Positions 8,238 to 16,326 of a stretch of 64,000 bases of DNA are shown piece after piece. A program made the translations under genes and the position numbers. Source of the stretch: Burkholderiales bacterium (GTDB lineage Bacteria > Pseudomonadota > Gammaproteobacteria > Burkholderiales > Ga0077523); NCBI GenBank assembly GCA_022843925.1, contig JALHMS010000004.1, forward strand, positions 268,210 to 332,209, given 5' to 3'. How positions within the stretch are numbered: the stretch's first letter is position 1; each line of letters opens with the position of its first letter. The notes under the pieces were generated by a model. It made no database searches, was not told the DNA's origin, and worked only from the letters and a program-made list of their open reading frames with translations.

Positions 8238-9437
8238 ATGCCGGTCTTCGCTCTCGTCGCCGCGGCGCTCGTCGTCCTGGCACTCGTCTTCCTGCTGCCG
8301 CCTCTCCTGCGGCGCGCCCCCACCGCGGGCGTCACGACCGATGCCGCCAACATCTCCGTCTACCGTGACCAGCTCGCCGAGCTGGAAGCGGACGTGCGCC
8401 GCGGCGTCATCACCGAGGCGCAGAGCGCGCAGGCCCGTCTGGAGATCGAACGGCGCCTGGCCGAGGACCTCGGCACTTCTTCCCAGGCCGCGCCGGCCGC
8501 CCGGCCTTCGCGCGCCGCGGCGATCGTCCTCGCCGTCGCGGTTCCGCTGATCGCCATCGGTGCCTATGGGCTCCTCGGCAAGCCCGAGGCGCTCGATCCC
8601 GAGACCCGCCTCGGCATGACGGTCGAGCAGGCCGCCGGCCGCACCAAGATGCTGGAGATGACCGCGAAGCTCGCCACGCGGGCCAAGGAGAATCCCGATG
8701 ACCCGGTCGGCTGGGCAATGCTGGGGCGCGCGTACCGCATGCTCGGCAAGGTGCCCGAGGCCGCCCGCGCGTATGGCCGATCGGTCCGGTTGAAGGGCGA
8801 CGACCCCGAGATCCTGGTCGAGTACGCCGAGTCGCTCGGCATGGCCCAGGGGGGACGCTTCGAAGGCGAACCGCTCGCGTTCGCGAAGCGCGCCCTCGCG
8901 CTGGATCCGAAGAGCGACAAGGCGCTCGCCCTGCTCGGCACGGTCGCCTTCGAGGCGGGCGACTTTCGCGCTGCCGTCGACTACTGGGAGCGACTCCTCG
9001 CGCTCGCCGAGCCGGGGACGGACTTCGCCAAGGCGGTGGAAGGCGGTCTCGCCGAAGCGCGCGCCGGCCTGGAGGCCGCGAAGTCCGCCCCTGCATCGCG
9101 CATCACCGGCAAGGTGTCCATCGCCCCCGCGCTGGCCGCGGCCGCGCCGCCGGACGCGGTCGTCTTCGTCTTCGCCCGCGCTGCCCAAGGTCCGCGCATG
9201 CCGCTCGCCGTGCAGCGCCTGCGCGTGAAGGATCTCCCCGCGGCGTTCGCGCTCGACGATTCCACCGCGATGGCCCCGGGGATGAAGATCTCCGCCTTCG
9301 AAAGCGTCGTGATCGGCGCCCGCGTGTCGATCTCCGGGAGTGCGACCCCGCAGTCCGGCGACCTGGAGGGCACGACCGCTGCGGTGAAGCCCGGCGCGGG
9401 CGGGCTCGATCTCGTCATCGATCGCAAGACGCCGTGA
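8238..9437 (+). CDS. ccmI: Cytochrome c biogenesis protein CcmI (TPR)
   Basis: 399 residues with the CcmI layout: one membrane helix at residues 2-25, a short cytoplasmic loop rich in charged residues (YRDQLAELEADVRRG, a typical CcmI block), a second helix at about 95-115, then a periplasmic TPR domain (about 130-280) and a C-terminal domain. CcmI binds the C-terminus of apocytochrome c and hands it to the CcmF/H haem lyase. It is normally the last gene of a ccmABCDEFGHI operon, but here it stands apart from the other ccm genes. Its stop overlaps the GTG start of mltB by four bases, indicating translational coupling. Confidence 0.9.
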   Translation: MPVFALVAAALVVLALVFLLPPLLRRAPTAGVTTDAANISVYRDQLAELEADVRRGVITEAQSAQARLEIERRLAEDLGTSSQAAPAARPSRAAAIVLAVAVPLIAIGAYGLLGKPEALDPETRLGMTVEQAAGRTKMLEMTAKLATRAKENPDDPVGWAMLGRAYRMLGKVPEAARAYGRSVRLKGDDPEILVEYAESLGMAQGGRFEGEPLAFAKRALALDPKSDKALALLGTVAFEAGDFRAAVDYWERLLALAEPGTDFAKAVEGGLAEARAGLEAAKSAPASRITGKVSIAPALAAAAPPDAVVFVFARAAQGPRMPLAVQRLRVKDLPAAFALDDSTAMAPGMKISAFESVVIGARVSISGSATPQSGDLEGTTAAVKPGAGGLDLVIDRKTP

Positions 9438-10423
9438 CCTGCCGGCGGCAGGTCCTCGCGTGGCTTGCTGCGACCGGTCTCCCGGTCCGGGCCGCGGAGC
9501 CTCCGGGCCTGCTGAGACCCGACCTGGCGGACTTCGCGCAACAGACGGCCGCGCGGCGCGGGATCGAGATCGACTGGATCACCGAGGTGCTGCTGGACGC
9601 GCGCCTCCAGTTCGGCGTGCTCCGCGCGATGGCGGCGCCCGGAACTGCTCGCCCCTGGCGGGTCTTCCGCAAGGATTACGTGCATCGCACCCGCATCGAC
9701 GGCGGCGTGCGTTTCTGGCGCGAGAACGCCGTGCAACTCGGCGCCGTGAGCGCACGATTCGGCGTGCCCGAGGAGGTGGTGGTCGCCATCGTCGGCGTCG
9801 AGACCGTGTACGGCCGGCAGACCGGCAGCTTCCGCGTGCTCGATGCGCTGGTGACGCTGGGTTTCCAGGGTCAGAACCGCGCGCCGTTCTTCCAGACCGA
9901 GCTGGAGGAGTTCCTGCAGCTCGCGCGCGACGGCGTGGTCGACCCCTTCAAGGCGAGAGGTTCCTACGCCGGCGCGATGGGCTGGCCCCAGTTCATGCCG
10001 TCCAGCCTGCGCCGCTGGGGCCACGATTTCGACGGCGATGGCCGCATCGATCTGTGGACCAGCATCCCCGACATCACCGGCAGCGTCGGCAACTACTTCC
10101 GGTCGTTCGGCTGGCAGACGGGCGGCGACGTCGTCCTGCCGTTCCGCGTGACGGATGTCGCCGCAGCCGACGTGCTGGTGGCGATGGGCGTGGAGCCGCA
10201 GATCCCGCCGGAACGCCTGGCGACTGCCGGCGTCGTGGATGGTCGCCCGTTGCGTCCGGACGAACGCGCGGCGCTGCTGCGGTTCGAGGGGGAGTCGGGC
10301 GCCGAGTATTGGCTGGGCATGCCCAATTTCCGGGTGATCACGCGGTACAACCGCAGCCAGAATTACGCGCTTGCCGTGTGGCAACTGGCCCAGGCGATCG
10401 GAAGGGCGTATCGGGCGGGGTGA
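9434..10423 (+). CDS. mltB: MltB-type lytic murein transglycosylase
   Basis: 329 residues starting at GTG inside the ccmI stop (GTGA overlap). A short signal peptide ends near AEP (about residue 22); it has RRQVLAWLAATG, so a Tat route is conceivable. No lipobox cysteine is evident at the cleavage site. The catalytic glutamate is E123 in VGVETVYGRQTG, and further MltB blocks are GAMGWPQFMPSS and DGRIDLWTSIPDITGSV. The enzyme cleaves the MurNAc-GlcNAc bond of peptidoglycan in the periplasm, producing 1,6-anhydro ends. It lacks a peptidoglycan-binding extension, as E. coli MltB does. REP-like repeats follow it. Confidence 0.93.
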   Translation: MTCRRQVLAWLAATGLPVRAAEPPGLLRPDLADFAQQTAARRGIEIDWITEVLLDARLQFGVLRAMAAPGTARPWRVFRKDYVHRTRIDGGVRFWRENAVQLGAVSARFGVPEEVVVAIVGVETVYGRQTGSFRVLDALVTLGFQGQNRAPFFQTELEEFLQLARDGVVDPFKARGSYAGAMGWPQFMPSSLRRWGHDFDGDGRIDLWTSIPDITGSVGNYFRSFGWQTGGDVVLPFRVTDVAAADVLVAMGVEPQIPPERLATAGVVDGRPLRPDERAALLRFEGESGAEYWLGMPNFRVITRYNRSQNYALAVWQLAQAIGRAYRAG

Positions 10424-10454
10424 AGGCCCCGCCGCGCGAGACGGAAGCGACAGT

Positions 10455-10569
10455 TGTCTTAGGAGGGGCCCATGGCCTTGTAGGAGGGGCCCATGGCCCC
10501 GAAAGCGGTAAGCGCAAGGAAACGCTTCAACCGGAACGATCGCGTTCGCGGGCATGGCCCGCTCCTACA
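10455..10569. repeat. REP-like inverted pair, family A, copy 2
   Basis: Opens with a degenerate first word (TCTTAGGAGGGGCCCATGG), then TGTAGGAGGGGCCCATGGCC, and closes with GGGCATGGCCCGCTCCTACA. It is the first of three units here; the degenerate first word suggests decay. Confidence 0.75.
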
Positions 10570-10612
10570 GAAAGCGTAGCCATGTCCGCGGTCGGTGGTG
10601 CTCCACCGCCGT

Positions 10613-10725
10613 TGTAGGAGCGGCCCATGGCCTTGTAGGAGGGGCCCATGGCCCCGAAAGCGGCGAACGCTGTGGAAGCGCCTCGACCGGCATGAGCGCG
10701 TTCGCGGGCATGGCCTGCTCCTACA
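10613..10725. repeat. REP-like inverted pair, family A, copy 3
   Basis: Second of the three units, with TGTAGGAGCGGCCCATGG at its left end and a closing inverted word with one change (GGCCTGCTCCTACA). The 156-bp step to the next copy includes a spacer containing the small palindrome GGTGGTGCNCCACC. Confidence 0.78.
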
Positions 10726-10768
10726 GAAAGCGTAGCCATGTCCGCGGTCGGTGGTGCGCCACCGCCGT

Positions 10769-10881
10769 TGTAGGAGCGGCCCATGGCCTTGTAGGAGGGG
10801 CCCATGGCCCCGAAAGCGGCGAACGCTGTGGAAGCGCCTCGACCGGCATGAGCGCGTTCGCGGGCATGGCCCGCTCCTACA
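10769..10881. repeat. REP-like inverted pair, family A, copy 4
   Basis: Third unit, nearly identical to the one before it, which points to recent tandem duplication of repeat plus spacer. The closing word is restored to GGCCCGCTCCTACA. Confidence 0.78.
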
Positions 10882-11066
10882 GCGACCATGCCCCGCTCCT
10901 CCAGAGATGCGCGCCCCGTTTCCAAGACCGCGGGCGCCTCGACCGCACTTGTGCTCTCGCGACGACCACCACCATTCCGCCGCCCCGACGCTTCGGGGTA
11001 CATTGTTCCTGCGCCTGCTCGCCGCCCCGAACCACGTCGCAACCCGATGCACCCGGAGGACTTCCC

Positions 11067-11459
11067 ATGCCCCGCCAGATCCTGAAATCGTCGAAGCTCT
11101 ACACGCCGAAGTTCCGCTACAGCCCGTGCGTCAAGACAGGCCCGTGGTACTCGATGTCCGGGATGGTCGCGTTGGACCCTGCGACCAACCAGCTCGTCGG
11201 CACCGGCGCCTATGTCGAGGCCCGGCAGATCATGCAGCTCATGGTCGCGGCGCTGCCGGACTGGGGCCTCACGCTCGAGAACATCGCGTCCGCGCGCATC
11301 TACACCACGCGCATGGACCAGTTCCCCGAGATCAACCGGGCGTGGGAGGAGGTCTTCGTGCCGTCCGTCGAGCCGCCTGCCAGAACATCCATCGGCGTCG
11401 CCGCGTTACCCCTCGGTGCGAGCGTCGAGATCGAGTTCATGCTCTACAAGGAAGACTGA
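11067..11459 (+). CDS. RidA-family (YjgF/YER057c) protein
   Basis: 130 residues, the standard RidA length. The family fold is recognisable from WYSMSGMVALDPATNQLV, the central EARQIMQLMVAALPDWG helix and the C-terminal RTSIGVAALPLGASVEIEF, which carries the arginine that binds the carboxylate of imine substrates. RidA proteins deaminate reactive 2-aminoacrylate-type enamines and imines in the cytoplasm; subfamilies differ in substrate. The ATG follows a strong GGAGG at 9-nt spacing. The gene stands alone and ends at a perfect stem-loop terminator shared with the convergent nicotinamidase gene. Confidence 0.93.
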   Translation: MPRQILKSSKLYTPKFRYSPCVKTGPWYSMSGMVALDPATNQLVGTGAYVEARQIMQLMVAALPDWGLTLENIASARIYTTRMDQFPEINRAWEEVFVPSVEPPARTSIGVAALPLGASVEIEFMLYKED

Positions 11460-11479
11460 CGCTGTCAGGCGTCCGCCGA

Positions 11480-11515
11480 AAACAACGAGGCCCGCACAAG
11501 CGGGCCTCGTTGTTT
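11480..11515. terminator. Bidirectional intrinsic terminator
   Basis: A perfect 16-bp stem (AAACAACGAGGCCCGC pairing with its exact complement) closes on a 4-base loop ACAA. The outer A/T pairs supply the U-rich tract in both directions. It lies between the convergent RidA and nicotinamidase genes and should terminate both. Confidence 0.88.
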
Positions 11516-11562
11516 CGGGACAGGGCCGACACCGTCGGCCGTGCATCGAGCGATGGCGACGA

Positions 11563-12294
11563 TCAGGCGAGATCCGTCGACTGGATCCGTCCGACGCCCT
11601 TCGCGACCATCTCCTTCCACGCCGCTTCCAGGCCCGTGCCACCCAGGTTGATGCCGCGGCAGGCGTCCTCGATGACGGCCGCCTTGAAGCCGGCAGCCCG
11701 CGCGTCGATCGCGCTCCAGCCCACGCAGAAGTCCGTCGCGAGACCCGCCAGGTAGGCGCGCTTGATGCCGCGGGCCTTCAGGTAGCCGGTGAGGCCGGTG
11801 GGCGTCTTCTTGTCGGCCTCCAGGAACGTCGAGTAGCTGTCGACGTCGCGGTGGTACCCCTTGCGGATCACGAGCGTGGCGTGCGGGATGTCGAGCCCTG
11901 GCGCGAACTCAGCACCCTCGGTGCCCTGCACGCAATGGTCCGGCCACAGCACCTGCGTGCCGTACGCGAGTTGCACGGTCTCGAAGGGCTTCTTGCCTTC
12001 GTGCTGCGATGCGAACGACACGTGGTCGGCGGTGTGCCAGTCCTGCGTCATCACGACGTTCTCGAACTTCTTCGCGATCGCGTTGATGAGCGGGACGATC
12101 TCGTCGCCCTTCTCGACGGCGAGCGACCCGCCGGGGATGAAGCACTTCTGCACGTCGACGACGATGAAGACATCCTTCGGCCCGGGCGTGATCTTGCCTT
12201 GGGCCAACGCCTCGGCGAGATGGCCGGCGCCACCGGTCGCAAGGGCGGCGCCGGAGGCGAATTTCAGGAAACTGCGACGATCGATTCCGGACAT
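11563..12294 (-). CDS. Nicotinamidase/isochorismatase-family hydrolase with Tat signal
   Basis: 243 residues. The N-terminus has a twin-arginine signal (DRRSFLKFA, then an alanine/glycine-rich stretch ending near AQG at 33). The mature part has the nicotinamidase triad: D47 (VVDVQ), K144 (IRKGY) and C189 (ATDFCVG). Metal-binding residues D84, H86 and H90 lie in QDWHTADH, with a further His in WPDHCVQGT. The set matches PncA, which converts nicotinamide to nicotinate for NAD recycling. PncA is normally cytoplasmic, so an exported version is uncommon; it may scavenge external nicotinamide or act on a related amide. It shares a terminator with the RidA gene. Confidence 0.87.
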   Translation of the reverse strand: MSGIDRRSFLKFASGAALATGGAGHLAEALAQGKITPGPKDVFIVVDVQKCFIPGGSLAVEKGDEIVPLINAIAKKFENVVMTQDWHTADHVSFASQHEGKKPFETVQLAYGTQVLWPDHCVQGTEGAEFAPGLDIPHATLVIRKGYHRDVDSYSTFLEADKKTPTGLTGYLKARGIKRAYLAGLATDFCVGWSAIDARAAGFKAAVIEDACRGINLGGTGLEAAWKEMVAKGVGRIQSTDLA

Positions 12295-12433
12295 GTGGGC
12301 TCCCCAATCTGTTGTGAAGACGACGGTGGATGAGTGGCAGCTCGGTCACGGGATCCCTCCGCGCCGGCCGCATCGATTCTGGTCTCTCGTCAGCGGGTGC
12401 GCAACGGGCAGCGCCGCGGCGCGATCGTACTGG

Positions 12434-14203
12434 TCAGGCGTGGTCGCGGGTTCGACCGACCGACGATCGCTCCGCCCGTGCGTGCGCCGTGGCTGTCGTG
12501 TCCACGGTGCCGTCGGCGGTGACGATCACCGCGAAGCGCGCCTTCGCCTCGTCGACCGTGTAGTAGCCGCGGGCGATGTCCCGGGCGACGAGCGCCGGAT
12601 CCCGGCGGAGAGCGTCTCCGTATCCACCGCCACCCGGCGTGGAGACGGTGACGGTGTCGCCTGCGGCCATCGCGATGTCCTGGTCCTTCGACAGGTGGGG
12701 CGGCACGTAACCCTGGCCGTTCAGCGTGACGTGCACCCGGTTGGTCCCGCCGTTCCCGCCGCCCAGGGCACCCTGCGGACCGAAGCGGCCGTGGTCCATG
12801 ACCATCGACGCTCGCGCCGTTCCACGCCGCAGCGTCACGCCGTAGGTCACGCCGAAACCGCCGCGGTGCTCGCCGGCGCCGCCGGAGCCTTCGTGCAGTT
12901 CGAAGCGGTCGAAGAGCACGGGATAGCGCTGCTCCATCACTTCGATGGGCGTCGTCTTCGAGATGCCGATGGTCGAGCAGCCGTTGGAGATGCCGTCGCC
13001 CGAGGGCGAGCCGCCGTAGCCGCCGCCCGAGATCACGTACATCACGTAGGGACGACCCCGTTCCGGATCGAAGCCGCCGAGCGCGAAATTGCCCGACGTG
13101 CCGGCCGGTGCGGCGAACAGGCGATCGGGGAGGGCGGTCACGAGGGCGTCGAACACGGCTTCCGCGATGCGCTGGCTCACCTCGGCCGCGCAGCCCGAGA
13201 CGGGGCGCGGGTACTTCGCGTAGAGGAACGTGCCTTCGGGGTCGACGATGTGCAGCGGCTCGAACGTACCCGCGTTGATCGGCACCTCCGGGAAGATGTG
13301 TTTCACGGCGAGGTAGATCGACGAGCGCGTCGTGGCGATCACGCTGTTCATCGGGCCGCGGCAGGGCGGCGACGAGCCGGTCATGTCGAACGAGAGCGTC
13401 TCGCCCGATTTCGTGACGGCCATCGCGATGCGCAGCGGATCGGGGTCCACGCCGTCGGAGTCGACCCACGCCTCGCCGTGGTAGACGCCGTCGGGGATCG
13501 TCGCGATCTTCGCGCGCATCTGCCGGGCGGCGCGCGCCTTCAGTTCCACGATCGCGGCATCGACGGTGTCGGCGCCGTAGCGATCGAGCAGGTCGGTGAG
13601 GCGCTTCTCTCCGACCGCCAGCGCTGCGGCCTGCGCCTGGATGTCGCCGATGCGCTGGTCCGCCAGTCGGATGTTCGAAAGGATGATCGACAGGATCTCC
13701 TCATCGAGAACGCCGCGCTTGAACAGCTTCACGGGCGGCAGCCGCAGGCCTTCCTGTTCCACCTCGGTCGCGTTGGCGGAGAACCCGCCCGGCACCATCC
13801 CGCCGGTGTCCGGCCAGTGCCCGGTGTTGGCGAGCCAGCACCAGAGGCGGTCCCGGTAGAAGAAGGGCTTCACGAACTTCACGTCCATGAGATGCGTGCC
13901 GCCGAGATACGGATCGTTGACGATGTAGACGTCGCCCGGCGAGAGATCCCGCGCCCGCTCGATCACGGCCTGCGTCGAGTACTGCATCGTGCCGACGAAC
14001 ACCGGGAGGCCGAGGTCCCCCTGGGCGATGAGTTCACCGGTGTCGCGGTGGTAGATGCCGTCCGAGCGGTCGAGGGCCTCGGCGATGACCGGGCTGAACG
14101 CCGACCGCACGAACGCGAGGTCCATCTCGTTGCAGACCTGCTGGAGCCCGCTCTGGAGGACGGTCAGGGTGACGGGGTCGAGGGACGGGAGGGTGGATGC
14201 CAT
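12434..14203 (-). CDS. Hydantoinase B / oxoprolinase-type (HyuB) protein
   Basis: About 589 residues with the HyuB signature blocks VNDPYLGGTHLMDVKF near residue 100, NTGHWPDTGG near 135, and the C-terminal GPQGALGGGNGG region. HyuB subunits usually work with HyuA in ATP-dependent opening of hydantoins, 5-oxoproline or related rings, or as acetone carboxylase-like beta subunits. No hyuA lies beside it, so the partner must be elsewhere or the protein acts alone. The ATG giving MASTLPSLDPVTLTVLQ is chosen because family homology starts there; 28 upstream arginine-rich codons are rejected. It is divergent from btaA. Confidence 0.88.
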   Translation of the reverse strand: MASTLPSLDPVTLTVLQSGLQQVCNEMDLAFVRSAFSPVIAEALDRSDGIYHRDTGELIAQGDLGLPVFVGTMQYSTQAVIERARDLSPGDVYIVNDPYLGGTHLMDVKFVKPFFYRDRLWCWLANTGHWPDTGGMVPGGFSANATEVEQEGLRLPPVKLFKRGVLDEEILSIILSNIRLADQRIGDIQAQAAALAVGEKRLTDLLDRYGADTVDAAIVELKARAARQMRAKIATIPDGVYHGEAWVDSDGVDPDPLRIAMAVTKSGETLSFDMTGSSPPCRGPMNSVIATTRSSIYLAVKHIFPEVPINAGTFEPLHIVDPEGTFLYAKYPRPVSGCAAEVSQRIAEAVFDALVTALPDRLFAAPAGTSGNFALGGFDPERGRPYVMYVISGGGYGGSPSGDGISNGCSTIGISKTTPIEVMEQRYPVLFDRFELHEGSGGAGEHRGGFGVTYGVTLRRGTARASMVMDHGRFGPQGALGGGNGGTNRVHVTLNGQGYVPPHLSKDQDIAMAAGDTVTVSTPGGGGYGDALRRDPALVARDIARGYYTVDEAKARFAVIVTADGTVDTTATAHARAERSSVGRTRDHA

Positions 14204-14292
14204 GGCGGTGGATGCGAGGGGGCGATGCGCCGACGATAGCACCGCCCGGCAGCGCGGGGCGCTGCCGGGCGCTCCGCCACGCCGCAACCATC

Positions 14293-14321
14293 CTGTCGCG
14301 AAGCCTTCACAGCCGTGTCAT
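14293..14321 (+). promoter_or_regulatory. Possible PHO box upstream of btaA
   Basis: Three 7-mers resembling the PhoB half-site CTGTCAT recur at exact 11-bp steps: CTGTCGC (14293), CCTTCAC (14304) and GTGTCAT (14315), matching 5, 5 and 6 of 7 positions. The last ends 47 bp before the btaA ATG. PhoB control of betaine-lipid genes under phosphate limitation is known from other bacteria. The spacers are not AT-rich as in the consensus, so the call is tentative. Confidence 0.35.
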
Positions 14322-14368
14322 CCCCGGCGACCACCATCCGCCATCCCGACGAGCACGGAGCGCTTCCC

Positions 14369-15589
14369 ATGCGCCGCGACGCACTCACCCTGATGGACCG
14401 TCTGGACCAGAAGGTCTTCGACGCGATCTACTCGCGCTCGCTGGTCTACAACACGTGCTGGGAGGATCCCGCCGTGGACCGCGAGGCGCTCGCCATCCAG
14501 CCCGACGACGTCATGCTCGTCATCACGAGCGCCGGCTGCAATGTCCTCGACTACGCGCTGTCGGCCCCGCGCTGCATCCATGCGGTCGACGCGAATCCCC
14601 GGCAGACGGCCCTGCTCGAACTGAAGCTCGCCGCGATCCGCCGTCTGCAGCATCCGGATTTCTTCGCCATCTTCGGCGACGGGCGGCACCCCCGCTTTGC
14701 CGAGCTTTACCGCGACAGCCTGCGCGCCGAACTCTCGCCCTTCGCGCAGACGTGGTGGGATCGCCGTCAGCACTGGTTCATGCATGCGGATGACCGCGGC
14801 AGCTTCTATTTCCACGGCCTGTCGGGTCTCGTCGCGCGCGGCTTCCGCAGCTATCTGCACTGGCGGCCCGACGCGCGTCGCGCCGTCGAAGCGATGATCG
14901 CCGCGCCGGATCTCCAGACGCAGCGCGACATCTACGAATCGGCCCTGCGGCCGAGGCTCTGGAACGGCGCGACGCGATGGGTGCTGTCCCGTCAGCTCAC
15001 GCTCTCGCTCCTCGGGGTTCCCCATCCGCAGCGGCGAGAGGTCCAGGCCCAGCACGCGGACGGTGTGGCCGGTTACGTGGTGGGGGCCATCGACTACGTG
15101 GCGCGGAACTTCCCGCTGGCGACCAACCACTTCTGGCGCGTATACCTCACGGGACGCTACGCGCCGGGATGCAGCCCGCGGTATCTCGAACCAACGGGCT
15201 TCGAGCGGTTGAAGGCGGGTCTCGCCGACCGCATCGTGCCGCACACGTGCACGGTCACGGACTTCCTCCGGCACGCACCGGAGGCGCCTTCCAAGATCGT
15301 GCTGCTCGATCACATGGACTGGATGTCCGGTTACTACCCCGAGGCCCTCGCCGAGGAATGGAGCCTGCTCCTCGATCGCGCCCGTCCCGGGGCGCGGGCG
15401 ATCTTCCGCAGCGCCCACGCCCGCCCGCACTATCTCGACGGGATCCCCGTGCAGCACGGAAGCGCGCGCAAACCGTTGCGCGATCTCCTCGTCTTCCACC
15501 ACGAACGGGCCCGCGCGCTCACCCGGCAGGACCGCGTGCACACGTATGCCGGATTCCACATCGCCGACCTGCCCGGGGTCCCCGCGTGA
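14369..15589 (+). CDS. btaA: BtaA: S-adenosylmethionine:diacylglycerol 3-amino-3-carboxypropyltransferase
   Basis: 406 residues, similar to Rhodobacter BtaA. This family (also called DUF3419) moves the 3-amino-3-carboxypropyl group of S-adenosylmethionine onto diacylglycerol, the first step to the phosphorus-free betaine lipid DGTS at the inner membrane. Conserved features seen are SLVYNTCWEDPAVDREAL, the SAM-binding block ITSAGCNVLDYAL followed by HAVDANPRQ, and the C-terminal LDHMDWMSGYYP and IFRSAH blocks. The ATG has GGAG at 9-nt spacing; the upstream in-frame GTG falls inside the possible PHO box and is rejected. The stop overlaps the btaB start by four bases. Confidence 0.92.
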   Translation: MRRDALTLMDRLDQKVFDAIYSRSLVYNTCWEDPAVDREALAIQPDDVMLVITSAGCNVLDYALSAPRCIHAVDANPRQTALLELKLAAIRRLQHPDFFAIFGDGRHPRFAELYRDSLRAELSPFAQTWWDRRQHWFMHADDRGSFYFHGLSGLVARGFRSYLHWRPDARRAVEAMIAAPDLQTQRDIYESALRPRLWNGATRWVLSRQLTLSLLGVPHPQRREVQAQHADGVAGYVVGAIDYVARNFPLATNHFWRVYLTGRYAPGCSPRYLEPTGFERLKAGLADRIVPHTCTVTDFLRHAPEAPSKIVLLDHMDWMSGYYPEALAEEWSLLLDRARPGARAIFRSAHARPHYLDGIPVQHGSARKPLRDLLVFHHERARALTRQDRVHTYAGFHIADLPGVPA

Positions 15590-16326
15590 CGCTTCTCCTG
15601 GAACCCCGGGTGCTGTGGCGCCTGCTGCGCGGGATTCCACGGCATGGCACCCCGGCACAGCGACTTGCGAAGTTCTACGGCCCCCAGGCGGATCGTTACG
15701 ACGCGACGCGGGAGTCGCTGTTGCGCGGGCGGCGGCCGATGCTGGAACTGCTGGACCTCCCCCCGGGCGGGCATCTCGTCGAACTCGGTGCCGGGACCGG
15801 GGCGATCCTCGATCGCCTGGGCAGCCGCGCCAACGGCCTCGGGCGCATCTCGCTCGTGGACGTGTGTGCGCCGCTCCTCGCAGTGGCCCGCCGCCGCGCG
15901 GCCGGACGCCCGAACGTGGCGGTCGTCGAGGCCGATGCCGCCAGCTGGCAGCCCGACGAACCGGTCGACGCCGTGGTGCTCTCGTACGCCCTGACGATGA
16001 TCCCGGACTGGTTCCGCGCCGTGGACAACGCCTGCGCGATGCTGAAGCCTGGCGGCGTCATCGGCGTCACCGACTTCCACGTGTCGCGCCGCGATCCGCC
16101 GGTGGGTCTGGAGCGACACGGCTTTGCCACCCGGATGTTCTGGCCGCTCTGGTTCGGTCACGACGGCGTGCGCCCGAATCCGGACCACCTGCCGTATCTG
16201 CTGCATCGCTTCGACCCCGGCGTGGTGCTCGAGCGCAAGGCGCCGATCCCCGGACTCGCGGGCCTGCGGGCGCCCTTCTACGTGTTCATCGGGCGGCGAC
16301 GGAAGGGGCTCGGCCAGGCGGGGTGA
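15586..16326 (+). CDS. btaB: BtaB: diacylglyceryl-homoserine N-methyltransferase
   Basis: 246 residues beginning with GTG in a GTGA overlap with btaA. It is a class I SAM-dependent methyltransferase: motif I ELGAGTG at 66-72, an acidic residue after the next strand (SLVDVC), and the post-motif LKPGGVIGVTDFHVS. BtaB normally adds three methyl groups to diacylglyceryl-homoserine to give DGTS, and in bacteria it is encoded next to btaA, as here. The N-terminal FYGPQADRYDATRE is typical of the family. The two genes together are enough for DGTS synthesis. A family B repeat array follows. Confidence 0.9.
   Translation: MTLLLEPRVLWRLLRGIPRHGTPAQRLAKFYGPQADRYDATRESLLRGRRPMLELLDLPPGGHLVELGAGTGAILDRLGSRANGLGRISLVDVCAPLLAVARRRAAGRPNVAVVEADAASWQPDEPVDAVVLSYALTMIPDWFRAVDNACAMLKPGGVIGVTDFHVSRRDPPVGLERHGFATRMFWPLWFGHDGVRPNPDHLPYLLHRFDPGVVLERKAPIPGLAGLRAPFYVFIGRRRKGLGQAG

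Larger units (their letters stand above)
10424..11066. other. Repeat-filled intergenic region between mltB and ridA
   Basis: The first 460 bp are occupied by three REP-like family A units joined by a 43-bp spacer. The last 185 bp carry the leader of the RidA gene and a partial extra repeat word around 10886-10902. No gene is convincing here; reading frames are open only because of base composition and repeat content. Confidence 0.7.

Noticed and set aside
14315-14368. Upstream GTG start for btaA
   Set aside because: The added 18 residues are not family-like, the GTG lies within the possible PHO box, and the ATG at 14369 has a good GGAG.
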